Made by a program: the position numbers and the translations under genes. A stretch of DNA of 64,000 bases from Arthrobacter hankyongi (GTDB lineage: Bacteria; Actinomycetota; Actinomycetes; Actinomycetales; Micrococcaceae). Below the pieces are notes generated by a model. It did not search any database. It worked only from the letters and a program-made list of their open reading frames with translations, and was not told the origin of the DNA. Location of the stretch: positions 62,001 through 126,000 of the forward strand of contig NZ_JAKLTQ010000012.1 in the NCBI RefSeq assembly GCF_022012395.1. The letters are read 5' to 3'. The number at the start of each line of letters is the position of its first letter. Position 1 is the stretch's first letter. Positions 17,629-25,774 of this stretch are shown here, in pieces.

Positions 17629-18807
17629 ATGCCTACCCAGCCCAGTCCCCCGCCGTCGTCCGGCCAGCGTCCCCTGGACGGTGTGCTCGTCGCCGATTTC
17701 TCCCGCGTGCTCGCCGGGCCGCTGGCCACCATGACCCTGGCGGACCTGGGAGCGCGGGTAGTCAAGGTTGAGCGCCCCGGCACCGGCGACGACACCCGCA
17801 GCTGGGGCCCGCCCTTCTCCGCCACCGGCGCCACCTACTTCGAGAGCGTGAACCGCAACAAGGAATCCGTCTGCCTGGACCTGTCCGATCCGGCCGACTG
17901 CGCCCTGGCCCGCGAGCTCGCCCGGCGCGCGGACGTGCTGGTGGAGAACTTCAAGCCCGGCGGCATGGCGAAACTGGGGCTGGGCTACGAGGAGCTCGCG
18001 GAGCTGAATCCGGGACTGGTCTACGCCTCGATCTCCGGCTTCGGCTCCACCGGCGGGGCCGAGCTGCCCGGCTACGACTTCATCGTCCAGGCCCTGGGCG
18101 GGCTGATGAGCATCACCGGCGACGCGGACGGCTCCCCCTACAAGGCCGGCGTCGCCCTGGTGGACGTGCTCACGGCCAAGGACGCCACGATCGGCATCCT
18201 CGCGGCGCTGAACGCCCGGCAGTCCACCGGCCGCGGCAGCCATCTCGAGGTGAATCTGCTCTCCAGCCTGCAGGGCGCGCTGGCCAACCAGGCCCAGGCC
18301 TATCTGGGCGCCGGCCAGGTCCCGGGCCGGATGGGCAACGCGCATCCGTCGATCGTGCCGTACCAGCTGCTCGAGTGCGCGGACGGGCCGCTGGCGGTCG
18401 CATGCGGCAACGACGGGCAGTTCGCCAAGCTGGCCGACATCCTCGGCGCCCCCGGACTGGCCACGGACGAACGCTTCGCAACGAACAGCGCCCGGGTGCG
18501 CCACCGCAGCGACCTGGTCCCGCTGCTCGAGCAGGCGCTGGCCGCCGCCCCGGCCCGCATCTGGCAGGACAAGCTGACCGGCGCCGGCGTGCCGGCCGGG
18601 CAGGTGGCCAGCATCGACGAGGGCCTGGACTATGCCGATTCCCTGGGCCTGGACCCGGTCATCGAGGTGCAGGATGCCTCCGGCCGGACCGTCGGGAAGC
18701 AGGTGCGCCATCCGATCACCTGGACACCGCCGCTGCAGGCCCCCACCCAGGCTCCGCCGGCCCTAGGCGAGCACACGGAAGGCGTGCTCCGCTGGCTGCG
18801 CGGCTGA
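17629..18807 (+). CDS. Class III CoA transferase (CaiB/BaiF), probable glutarate CoA transferase
   Basis: 392 residues with the family's N-terminal block (LDGVLVADFSRVLAGPLATM), NRNKESVCLDL, and catalytic aspartate in GVALVDVLTAKDA (Asp179). Class III enzymes move CoA between carboxylates; the succinyl-CoA:glutarate enzyme belongs to this family. The nearby glutaryl-CoA dehydrogenase and semialdehyde dehydrogenase, and the control element shared with their operon, make glutarate activation the best guess. AAGGG precedes the ATG. It converges on a PucR gene with only four bases between stops. Confidence 0.8.
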   Translation: MPTQPSPPPSSGQRPLDGVLVADFSRVLAGPLATMTLADLGARVVKVERPGTGDDTRSWGPPFSATGATYFESVNRNKESVCLDLSDPADCALARELARRADVLVENFKPGGMAKLGLGYEELAELNPGLVYASISGFGSTGGAELPGYDFIVQALGGLMSITGDADGSPYKAGVALVDVLTAKDATIGILAALNARQSTGRGSHLEVNLLSSLQGALANQAQAYLGAGQVPGRMGNAHPSIVPYQLLECADGPLAVACGNDGQFAKLADILGAPGLATDERFATNSARVRHRSDLVPLLEQALAAAPARIWQDKLTGAGVPAGQVASIDEGLDYADSLGLDPVIEVQDASGRTVGKQVRHPITWTPPLQAPTQAPPALGEHTEGVLRWLRG

Positions 18808-18811
18808 GCGT

Positions 18812-20470
18812 TCAGAGCCCGCGGCGGCGCAAGGCCAGCCACAGGTGGGCCGCGGCGTCCGGATCGTCCAGGCTCACCCCGAGGAGCCGCTCGGCCACGG
18901 CCATCCGGTGCCGCAGCGAGTTGCGGTGCACGTTCAGATCCCGCGCCGCTTCCTCCCAGTGCCCGCGGCGGCGCAGGTAGGCCGCGACAGTGCCCAGCAG
19001 GTCGGCCCGCCCGTAGCCGGCCAGCTGTTCCGCCCAGGCGTCCGCGAGCGCATCGGCGCCGCCGCCGGTACCCACCAGCCTCCCGGCCGGAGCCTGCAGG
19101 GCGGCCTGCCGCAGGGCCGCGGCCCGGCCGGCCACGTCCGCCAGCGCCAGCGGTTCGGTGACTGCCGCGCCGTGCGGGGGCGCGCCGTCGCCAGCCATCC
19201 ACCGCGGCGTCTGCGGCGCCCGGTCATGGCCTTCCGTCCCGGGCCCGACGGCGGCGCGCGGCGGGCCGGGGACGGCACCGGTTTCGCCCTGTTCCCAGTC
19301 GTCCTGGTCCCAGCCCCACTCCTGCCACGGCCGGGCCGGGAGGTCCCCGCCCGCCGCGTCCCCGCTTCCGGCGGCCGGCGCCGCGGGCAGCAGGAACCAG
19401 CCCAGCCCGTCCTCGGCCAGCCGGAACCGGCACCCGGCCAGCAGCCCGGCCAGTTCCGCGGCGTCCTCATCCGCGGCCAGTAACGCCACGGTCCCGGCCA
19501 GCGCGCCCAGACGCTCGGTGCTGCCGCCGCGCACCGCAAGCACGCGCACCCGCTCCGGCAGCATGCCCAGGCCGGTATCCGCGGTGAGCAGCCGCGCCGC
19601 TTCGACGTGGCCGCGCAGCACCAGCTTCGTGACGGCTGCCCCGAGGGCGGCGGAGGTGCCTTCCAGTTCCTGACGCTGCTGCGCCTTGAGCGAGAGCAGC
19701 ACGCAGACGGTGAGGATGATCTGCCGGTCCGCCTTGGCCAGCGTGCGCCCGGCGCCGATGGCCAGGAACCCCTCGATCCGGCGGCCGACCAGGATCGGGT
19801 ACTCCACCACCGCCGTGCCGTGCAGGCCGAAGGTTGCCGCCGACGGCGCCCCGGTCTGGTTCAGCTGCAGGGTTTCCTGCCGCAGCTGCGGCACCAGGGA
19901 TGCCGCGCCGGTCGGCCAGAAGGTTTCGGCGCCGCCGTCGGCGGGCAGGTAGGCGGCCCAGCCGCCGAGCGCCTGGGCCAGCCCCTTGACGACGGCGGGC
20001 AGCGCGTCCGGCCGCAGCGCGGAGCGGGCCAGGGCCGTCTGGGTGCCCAGGCCGGCGATCAGGTCCGCCTGGCCGCTCTGGGCCGCGAGGTCCCAGAAGG
20101 CCCGGGACACTTCCATGAACGGCACGCCGTCCGGCACCACCAGCAGTTCCAGGCTTTCGGCCCGGCAGGCCTCGGCCAGCGCCGGCGGAACGGCGTCCAG
20201 CCCCTCGCCCAGGCCCAGGCCCAGCGCCGCCACGCCGCGTGCGGCGAGCCGGTGCACGTAGGCCGCCGTCTGCGCCCGGCTGGCCTGGCTGCCGGCGCCG
20301 CGCAGCGGGATGCCGGTGGTCAGCAGCAGCTCGCCGCCCTCGAGGTAGGCGGTCGGATCCTCCAGCTCGGAGATATGCACGCCGGAGAGCTGCCGGCCGG
20401 AGACCGTGCCCGGCGCGGCGGGGTGCAGCGAACTGCCGAGGCGGCTGCACAAGTGTGCGAGGGAAACCAT
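18812..20470 (-). CDS. PucR-family regulator (2) with an unusual linker
   Basis: 552 residues from ATG 20470 (in-frame TTG/ATG at 20488 and 20485 are alternatives). PucR N-terminal domain about 5-125, GGDEF-like centre to about 360, C-terminal HTH_30 about 490-548 (HWEEAARDLNVHRNSLRHRMAVAERLLG). Between centre and HTH, residues about 363-435 form a low-complexity insert rich in Pro, Gly, Asp and Trp (for example PWQEWGWDQDDWEQGE) not usual in the family. The gene lies between the CoA-transferase gene and the divergent aminotransferase operon, whose promoters share an element, so it is the likely activator of both. Confidence 0.85.
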   Translation of the reverse strand: MVSLAHLCSRLGSSLHPAAPGTVSGRQLSGVHISELEDPTAYLEGGELLLTTGIPLRGAGSQASRAQTAAYVHRLAARGVAALGLGLGEGLDAVPPALAEACRAESLELLVVPDGVPFMEVSRAFWDLAAQSGQADLIAGLGTQTALARSALRPDALPAVVKGLAQALGGWAAYLPADGGAETFWPTGAASLVPQLRQETLQLNQTGAPSAATFGLHGTAVVEYPILVGRRIEGFLAIGAGRTLAKADRQIILTVCVLLSLKAQQRQELEGTSAALGAAVTKLVLRGHVEAARLLTADTGLGMLPERVRVLAVRGGSTERLGALAGTVALLAADEDAAELAGLLAGCRFRLAEDGLGWFLLPAAPAAGSGDAAGGDLPARPWQEWGWDQDDWEQGETGAVPGPPRAAVGPGTEGHDRAPQTPRWMAGDGAPPHGAAVTEPLALADVAGRAAALRQAALQAPAGRLVGTGGGADALADAWAEQLAGYGRADLLGTVAAYLRRRGHWEEAARDLNVHRNSLRHRMAVAERLLGVSLDDPDAAAHLWLALRRRGL

Positions 20471-20520
20471 GGCCCGATTATGCATCAATTTATGCGGATT
20501 ATCCGAAACTCGGCCCTTTA

Positions 20521-20565
20521 TTGGTCAGGACATCCAATGACCGGCCGCTGCCCTCCGTCTACGGT
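20521..20565 (+). promoter_or_regulatory. Promoter with TTGG-GGACATCCAATG element, copy B
   Basis: Element at 20521-20539 with perfect ATTGG/CCAAT ends (taking the A at 20520 and T at 20538), then TACGGT (20560-20565) 20 bases on, the same layout as copy A. Transcription would begin close to 20573, the A of the aminotransferase ATG, so the message may be leaderless; a GGTGG at 20563 is the only, weak, ribosome site. Confidence 0.55.
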
Positions 20566-20572
20566 GGTGCCC

Positions 20573-21967
20573 ATGACAGAAACCCTGGCCACCGCCCCCG
20601 CCGCGGCCGACGCCGCCACGCTCCCCCAGTCCCGCCACCTGGCCACGGCCATCCCGGGCCCGCGCTCGCAGGCCCTGCATGCACAACGGCAGGCTCACGT
20701 GACGGACGGATTCGGCGTGACCCTGCCGGTCTTCATCGACCGGGCCGGCGGCGGCATCCTGCAGGACGTGGACGGCAACCGGATCATCGACTTCGCCTCC
20801 GGCATCGCCGTGACCAGCATCGGCGCCAGCAACCGGCGCGTCCGCGAGCGCGTCGCGGCCCAGCTGGAACGCTTCACGCACACCTGCTTCATGGTCACCG
20901 AATACGAGTCCTTCACCCAGGTGGCCAAGTGGCTCAACGAGCACACCCCCGGCGATTTCGACAAGCGCACCGCGCTCTTCTCCACCGGCGCCGAAGCCGT
21001 GGAGAACGCGGTCAAGATCGCCCGCTCCGCCACCGGCCGCGACAAGGTCCTGGTCTTCGACGAGGCCTACCACGGCCGCTCCCTGCTGACCATGGCGATG
21101 ACCGCCAAGGTCAACCCCTACAAGCTGAACTTCGGCCCGTTCCCGGCCGAGATCGTCCGGACGTCCTCGGCCAACCCGCTGCGCTCCCCCGCCGCCGCCC
21201 AGGGCCCGGAGTCCGTGACCGCCGCCGCACTGGCCGGTGTCGAGGCCACGCTGGCCGAACACGGGCCCGGGGACTTCGCCGCCATGGTGATCGAGCCGAT
21301 CCAGGGCGAAGGCGGCTTCGTGGTCCCTGCGCCCGGCTTCCTGGCCGGCCTGCGGGCCATCGCGGACCGGCACGGCATTGTGCTGGTGATCGACGAAATC
21401 CAGGCCGGCATGGGCCGTACCGGCACCCTGTTCGCCAGCGAGCACGAGGGCGTTGCCGGGGATATCACGCTCAGCGCCAAGGCGCTGGCCGACGGCGTGC
21501 CGCTGAGCGCGGTGACCGGGCGCACGGAGCTGATGAACGCCGTGCACGCCGGCGGGCTGGGCGGCACCTACGCCGGCAACCCGCTGGCCTGCGAGGCGGC
21601 CCTGGCCGTGTTCGAGGCCTTCGAGGACGGGACCCTGCTGGAGAACGCCCGGGCCATCGAGGCCGCAGCCCGGGCAGCGCTGGCCCCGCTGGTCCAGGAA
21701 ACCGGCCTGGTGGCCGAGTTCCGCGGCCGCGGCGCCATGCTCGCCGTGGAATTCGCCGAGCCGGGCACGCTCGCACCGCGGGCCGATATTGCCAAGGAAG
21801 TTTCCGCCCGCTGCCACGCGCAGGGCGTGCTGACCCTGACCTGCGGCACCCACGGCAACATCATCCGGCTGCTGCCCCCACTGGTGATCGGCCCCGAGCT
21901 GCTCGCGGACGGCCTGCAGGTGCTGCGCGGGGCCATCCTCGCGGCCGCCGGTCCGGCCGCCGTCTAA
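20573..21967 (+). CDS. gabT: 4-aminobutyrate/5-aminovalerate aminotransferase (class III, PLP)
   Basis: 464 residues with class III features: FSTGAEAVENAVKIAR, EPIQGEGGF (241-249), VIDEIQAGMGRTG (273-285) and the PLP lysine in LSAKALADGVPL (Lys303). It is the first gene of a five-gene operon with glutaryl-CoA dehydrogenase and a semialdehyde dehydrogenase. That context favours 5-aminovalerate to glutarate semialdehyde (DavT role), with 4-aminobutyrate as alternative substrate. Gap to the next gene is 42 bases. The start is set by the promoter position and the divergent regulator. Confidence 0.88.
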   Translation: MTETLATAPAAADAATLPQSRHLATAIPGPRSQALHAQRQAHVTDGFGVTLPVFIDRAGGGILQDVDGNRIIDFASGIAVTSIGASNRRVRERVAAQLERFTHTCFMVTEYESFTQVAKWLNEHTPGDFDKRTALFSTGAEAVENAVKIARSATGRDKVLVFDEAYHGRSLLTMAMTAKVNPYKLNFGPFPAEIVRTSSANPLRSPAAAQGPESVTAAALAGVEATLAEHGPGDFAAMVIEPIQGEGGFVVPAPGFLAGLRAIADRHGIVLVIDEIQAGMGRTGTLFASEHEGVAGDITLSAKALADGVPLSAVTGRTELMNAVHAGGLGGTYAGNPLACEAALAVFEAFEDGTLLENARAIEAAARAALAPLVQETGLVAEFRGRGAMLAVEFAEPGTLAPRADIAKEVSARCHAQGVLTLTCGTHGNIIRLLPPLVIGPELLADGLQVLRGAILAAAGPAAV

Positions 21968-22009
21968 CCCGCCGTCGTTCCCCGACCACCCCGAAGAGGA
22001 AACATCACC

Positions 22010-23170
22010 GTGACTGAAGAATTCGACCTGATCAGCATCGATTCCCTGCTCTCCGACGAGGAGCGCGCGCTGCGCGATTCCGTCCGCTCCTTCGTGGACG
22101 CGGCGATCAAGCCCAATATTGCCGGCTGGTACGAGGACGCGGTCTTCCCGCTGGAGATCGTCCCCGAAATGGCGAAGCTGGGCCTGCTGGGCATGCACCT
22201 GACCGGCTACGGCTGCGCCGGGCGCTCCGCGGTGGACTACGGCCTGGCCGCCGCGGAACTGGAGGCCGGGGACTCCGGGCTGCGCACCTTCGTCTCGGTG
22301 CAGGGCTCGCTGGCGATGAGCGCCATCCACAAGCACGGCTCCGAGGAACAGAAGAACCAATGGCTGCCGGCCATGGCCAAAGGTGAGGCGATCGGCTGCT
22401 TCGGGCTGACCGAACCCACCGCCGGCTCGGACCCCGGCGCCATGAAGACCTTCGCCCGCCGCGACGGGGACGACTGGGTGCTCAACGGCTCCAAGCGCTG
22501 GATCGGCCTGGCCTCGGTGGCGAAGGTCGCAATCATCTGGGCGCAGACCGAGGACGGCGTGCGCGGCTTCGTGGTGCCCACCGGCACCCCCGGCTTCACC
22601 GCCACCCCGATCGGACCGAAGCTGTCCATGCGCGCCTCCATCCAGTGCGACATCGAGCTGACCGACGTCCGCCTGCCCGCCTCGGCGCTGCTGCCCGAGG
22701 CCAAGGGCCTGCGCGGTCCGTTCGAGTGCCTGAACGAGGCCCGCTACGGCATCATCTGGGGCGCCATGGGCGCGGCCCGGGACAGCTACCTGGCCGCCCT
22801 GGCCTACGCGCAGGAGCGCCTGCAGTTCGACAAACCGCTGGCCGGCTACCAGCTGACCCAGGCCAAGCTGGTCAACATGGCGCTGGAAATCAACAAGGGC
22901 TTCCTGCTCGCCCTGCACCTGGGCCGGCTCAAGGACGCCGGGGCCCTGCAGCCCCACCAGATCTCGGTGGGCAAACTGAACAACTGCCGCGAAGCCATCA
23001 AGATCTGCCGCGACGCCCGCGCCATGCTCGGCGGCAACGGCATCACCCTGGACTACCCGCCGCTGCGCCACGCCAACAACCTCGAATCCGTGCGCACCTA
23101 CGAAGGCACCGACGAAATCCACACCCTGATCCTGGGCAACAAGATCACCGGCATCCCCGCCTTCCGCTAA
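22010..23170 (+). CDS. gcdH: Glutaryl-CoA dehydrogenase (decarboxylating)
   Basis: 386-residue acyl-CoA dehydrogenase. The N-terminal SLLSDEERALRDSVRSFV and RTYEGTDEIHTLILG are typical of GCDH: catalytic Glu365 preceded by Tyr364, and Arg92 in GLRTFVSVQ corresponding to the carboxylate-binding arginine of human GCDH. The enzyme converts glutaryl-CoA to crotonyl-CoA and CO2 with FAD. GAGGA lies upstream of the GTG at 22010. Its neighbours supply glutarate and consume the crotonyl-CoA product. Confidence 0.9.
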   Translation: MTEEFDLISIDSLLSDEERALRDSVRSFVDAAIKPNIAGWYEDAVFPLEIVPEMAKLGLLGMHLTGYGCAGRSAVDYGLAAAELEAGDSGLRTFVSVQGSLAMSAIHKHGSEEQKNQWLPAMAKGEAIGCFGLTEPTAGSDPGAMKTFARRDGDDWVLNGSKRWIGLASVAKVAIIWAQTEDGVRGFVVPTGTPGFTATPIGPKLSMRASIQCDIELTDVRLPASALLPEAKGLRGPFECLNEARYGIIWGAMGAARDSYLAALAYAQERLQFDKPLAGYQLTQAKLVNMALEINKGFLLALHLGRLKDAGALQPHQISVGKLNNCREAIKICRDARAMLGGNGITLDYPPLRHANNLESVRTYEGTDEIHTLILGNKITGIPAFR

Positions 23171-23190
23171 CGGCACTGTAGGAGAAGCAC

Positions 23191-24672
23191 ATGACTGTCG
23201 GACTGCAGCATTACATCGCCGGCGAGTGGGTAGAAGGCGACGGCGGTCTGCTTACCTCGGCCAATCCTGCCCGGCCCGCCGAAGTGGTCGCCAGCGGCCG
23301 GCAGGCCGGCGCCGCCGAGGTGGACCGCGCCGTCGCCGCCGCGCGCCGCGCCGCCCGGGACTGGGCCCGGACCCCCGCGCACGAGCGCGGCACCGTGCTC
23401 CTGGCCGCGGCCGCGCAGCTCGAGTCCAATGCCATGGCCTGGGGCCTGGAACTGGCCCGGGAAGAGGGAAAGACCGCCGCCGAAGGCACCGGCGAGGTCC
23501 GGCGCGCGGCGCAGATCCTGCGCTACTACGGCAACGAGGGTGACCGCACGGCCGGGGAAATCTTCTCCTCCCCGCGCCGCGGCGAGAAGATCCTCGTCAC
23601 CCGCAAGCCGCTCGGCGTCGTCGGGGTGATCACCCCGTTCAACTTCCCGATTGCCATCCCGGCCTGGAAGATCGCCCCGGCGCTGGCCTACGGCAACACC
23701 GTGGTCTGGAAGCCGGCCAGCACGGTGCCGCTGCTGGCCATGCGCCTGGCCGAAGCCCTGGACGCCGCCGGGCTGCCGGCCGGCGTGCTGAACCTGCTGA
23801 TCGGCCCCGGCTCGATGGGCAACGAACTGGTCGGCCACCCGGAGCTGGACGGGCTCACCTTCACCGGTTCCACCGGCGTCGGCCGCCGGCTGGCAGGGCA
23901 GGCAGCCTCCCTCGGCGTGCCGATGCAGGCGGAGATGGGCGGCAAGAATGCCGCCGTGGTGCTGGCCGATGCCGACCTGGAGCTGGCCGCCGAACAGGTC
24001 ATGTTCGGCGCCTTCCGTTCCACCGGCCAGAAGTGCACCGCCACCTCGCGGCTCATTGTCGACCACACGGTGGCGGACGAGTTCCTGGACCGGCTGCGCG
24101 CCCGGCTGGACGCCTGGACCGTGGGCGATCCCACGGACCCGGCCGTGCACATGGGCCCGGTGGTCAACGAGGCCGCCCGCAAGTCCATCCTCGCCGGAAT
24201 CGGCACCTCCGTGCAGCAGGGCGCGCGCGTGGTGGCCGGCGGCGGAACCGGCGACGGCAGCTTCGACGCCGCCGGGGACGATGCGCTGACCGCAGGTGCC
24301 TTCGTCGCCCCGACCGTGCTCGAGGTTTCCGACGGCGCGAACGCCGGCTGGCGGGAGGAATTCTTCGGCCCGGTGCTCACGCTGCGCCGCGCGGCCGGCG
24401 CCGAGGAAGCCTTCGGCCTGGCCAACGACAGCGAGTTCGGCCTCTCCGCGGCGGTCTTCACCCAGGACATCACCCGCGCACTGGACGCTGTCGACGACCT
24501 GGACGTGGGCATCCTGCACATCAACTCCGAATCCGCCGGCGCCGACCCGCATGTGCCGTTCGGCGGGGCGAAGAAGAGCGGCTACGGGCCCAAGGAACAG
24601 GGCGGCGCCGCAAAGGAGTTCTTCACCCACACCACCACCGTGTACCTGCGCGGCGACACTCCGGGCGCCTGA
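23191..24672 (+). CDS. NAD(P) aldehyde dehydrogenase, probable glutarate/succinate semialdehyde dehydrogenase
   Basis: 493 residues; ITPFNFPIAIPAWK (147-160), FTGSTGVGRRLA, general base Glu248 in AEMGGKN and nucleophile Cys282 in GQKCTATSR. It groups by eye with 2-oxoglutarate-semialdehyde and succinate-semialdehyde dehydrogenases. As the third gene after the aminotransferase it should oxidise glutarate semialdehyde to glutarate. AGGAG precedes the ATG; the next gene begins six bases after the stop. Confidence 0.85.
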   Translation: MTVGLQHYIAGEWVEGDGGLLTSANPARPAEVVASGRQAGAAEVDRAVAAARRAARDWARTPAHERGTVLLAAAAQLESNAMAWGLELAREEGKTAAEGTGEVRRAAQILRYYGNEGDRTAGEIFSSPRRGEKILVTRKPLGVVGVITPFNFPIAIPAWKIAPALAYGNTVVWKPASTVPLLAMRLAEALDAAGLPAGVLNLLIGPGSMGNELVGHPELDGLTFTGSTGVGRRLAGQAASLGVPMQAEMGGKNAAVVLADADLELAAEQVMFGAFRSTGQKCTATSRLIVDHTVADEFLDRLRARLDAWTVGDPTDPAVHMGPVVNEAARKSILAGIGTSVQQGARVVAGGGTGDGSFDAAGDDALTAGAFVAPTVLEVSDGANAGWREEFFGPVLTLRRAAGAEEAFGLANDSEFGLSAAVFTQDITRALDAVDDLDVGILHINSESAGADPHVPFGGAKKSGYGPKEQGGAAKEFFTHTTTVYLRGDTPGA

Positions 24673-24678
24673 CGGTCC

Positions 24679-25773
24679 GTGCGCGAGTACCACCTCGGGC
24701 TGATCCCCGGCGACGGCATCGGCCCCGAACTCACGGCGGCCGCCGCCGCAGTCCTCGAGACCGCGGCGCGCGGCCGCTTCGTGCTGCGCTGGCACCGCGA
24801 GGACGGCGGAGCCGGAACCTACCGGCGCACCGGAACCGCGCTCTCGGCGGCAGCGCTGGAACGGATCCGCGGCTACGACGCCACGCTCAAGGGGCCGGTG
24901 GGCCTGCCCGAGGTGCGCACCCCGGACGGGCTTGAGGCCGGGGTGCTCGGCGGCATCCTGCGGACCGGCCTGGACGCCTACGCGAACCTGAGGCCCGTCC
25001 GGTCCCTGCTGCCGGGCGGCCGGCGGATCGATTATGTGATCGTGCGCGAGAACACCGAGGGGCTCTACGCCTCCCGGGGCAACGGCGTCGGCAATGACCA
25101 TGCCATGGTGGACCAGCTGCTGGTCACCCGGGCGGGCACCGAGCGGATCGTGCGGCGGGCCTTTGCGGCCGCGGCCGCCCGCCGCGGCGCACCAGCCGAC
25201 GGCGTGCGCCGGGTGACGTGCGTGGACAAGGCCAACGTGCTGCGCAGCTACGCCTTCTTCCGCCGGATCTTCGACGAGGTTGCCGAGGAATTCCCGCAGG
25301 TCGAGGCCGAACACCGCTACGCCGACGCGGCCGCCTACGAACTCGTCGCCGCCCCGGGCCGGTTCGATGTGATCGTCACCGAGAACTTCATCGGCGACAT
25401 CCTCAGCGACGTCGGCGCCGCCACCGTGGGCGGGCTGGGCATGTGCCCGGCGGCCAACGTCGGCGACGGCGCGGCCTACTTCGAGCCGGCCCACGGCAGC
25501 GCCCCGGCGTTGGCCGGCCGGGACCGGGCAAATCCCGCCGGGCAACTGCTGTGCGCGGCCATGCTGCTGGACCACCTGGGCGAAGCCGGCGCGGCCGCCG
25601 ACCTCCGCGGCGCCGTCACGGCGGCGTTCGACGGCGGCGGCGTGCAGCTTGCCGGGGACGGCACCCCGGCCGGCGGACTGGCCGGGACGGTCTCCGCCGT
25701 CGTCGCAGCCTTGGCAAGCCCCACCCCCGAGACCAACGTGCCGTCCGGCGCGCACCCACCGAAAGGGCCCTGA
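24679..25773 (+). CDS. Isocitrate/isopropylmalate-dehydrogenase-family decarboxylating enzyme of unknown substrate
   Basis: 364 residues starting at a GTG six bases after the upstream stop. LGLIPGDGIGPELT at the N-terminus, VRENTEGLYASRG and ENFIGDILSDVGAATVGGLG (metal and NAD sites) are diagnostic for beta-decarboxylating dehydrogenases acting on 2-hydroxy-3-substituted diacids (isopropylmalate, isocitrate, tartrate, D-malate). Such an enzyme is not a known step in aminovalerate or glutarate breakdown, yet it is translationally packed into the operon (one base before the next gene). It may process a side product or replace a step. Confidence 0.78.
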   Translation: MREYHLGLIPGDGIGPELTAAAAAVLETAARGRFVLRWHREDGGAGTYRRTGTALSAAALERIRGYDATLKGPVGLPEVRTPDGLEAGVLGGILRTGLDAYANLRPVRSLLPGGRRIDYVIVRENTEGLYASRGNGVGNDHAMVDQLLVTRAGTERIVRRAFAAAAARRGAPADGVRRVTCVDKANVLRSYAFFRRIFDEVAEEFPQVEAEHRYADAAAYELVAAPGRFDVIVTENFIGDILSDVGAATVGGLGMCPAANVGDGAAYFEPAHGSAPALAGRDRANPAGQLLCAAMLLDHLGEAGAAADLRGAVTAAFDGGGVQLAGDGTPAGGLAGTVSAVVAALASPTPETNVPSGAHPPKGP

Positions 25774-25774
25774 C

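Noticed and set aside
20525-23176. Long minus-strand frame opposite gabT and gcdH
   Set aside because: Mirror frame of two clear genes with no domain or ribosome site.
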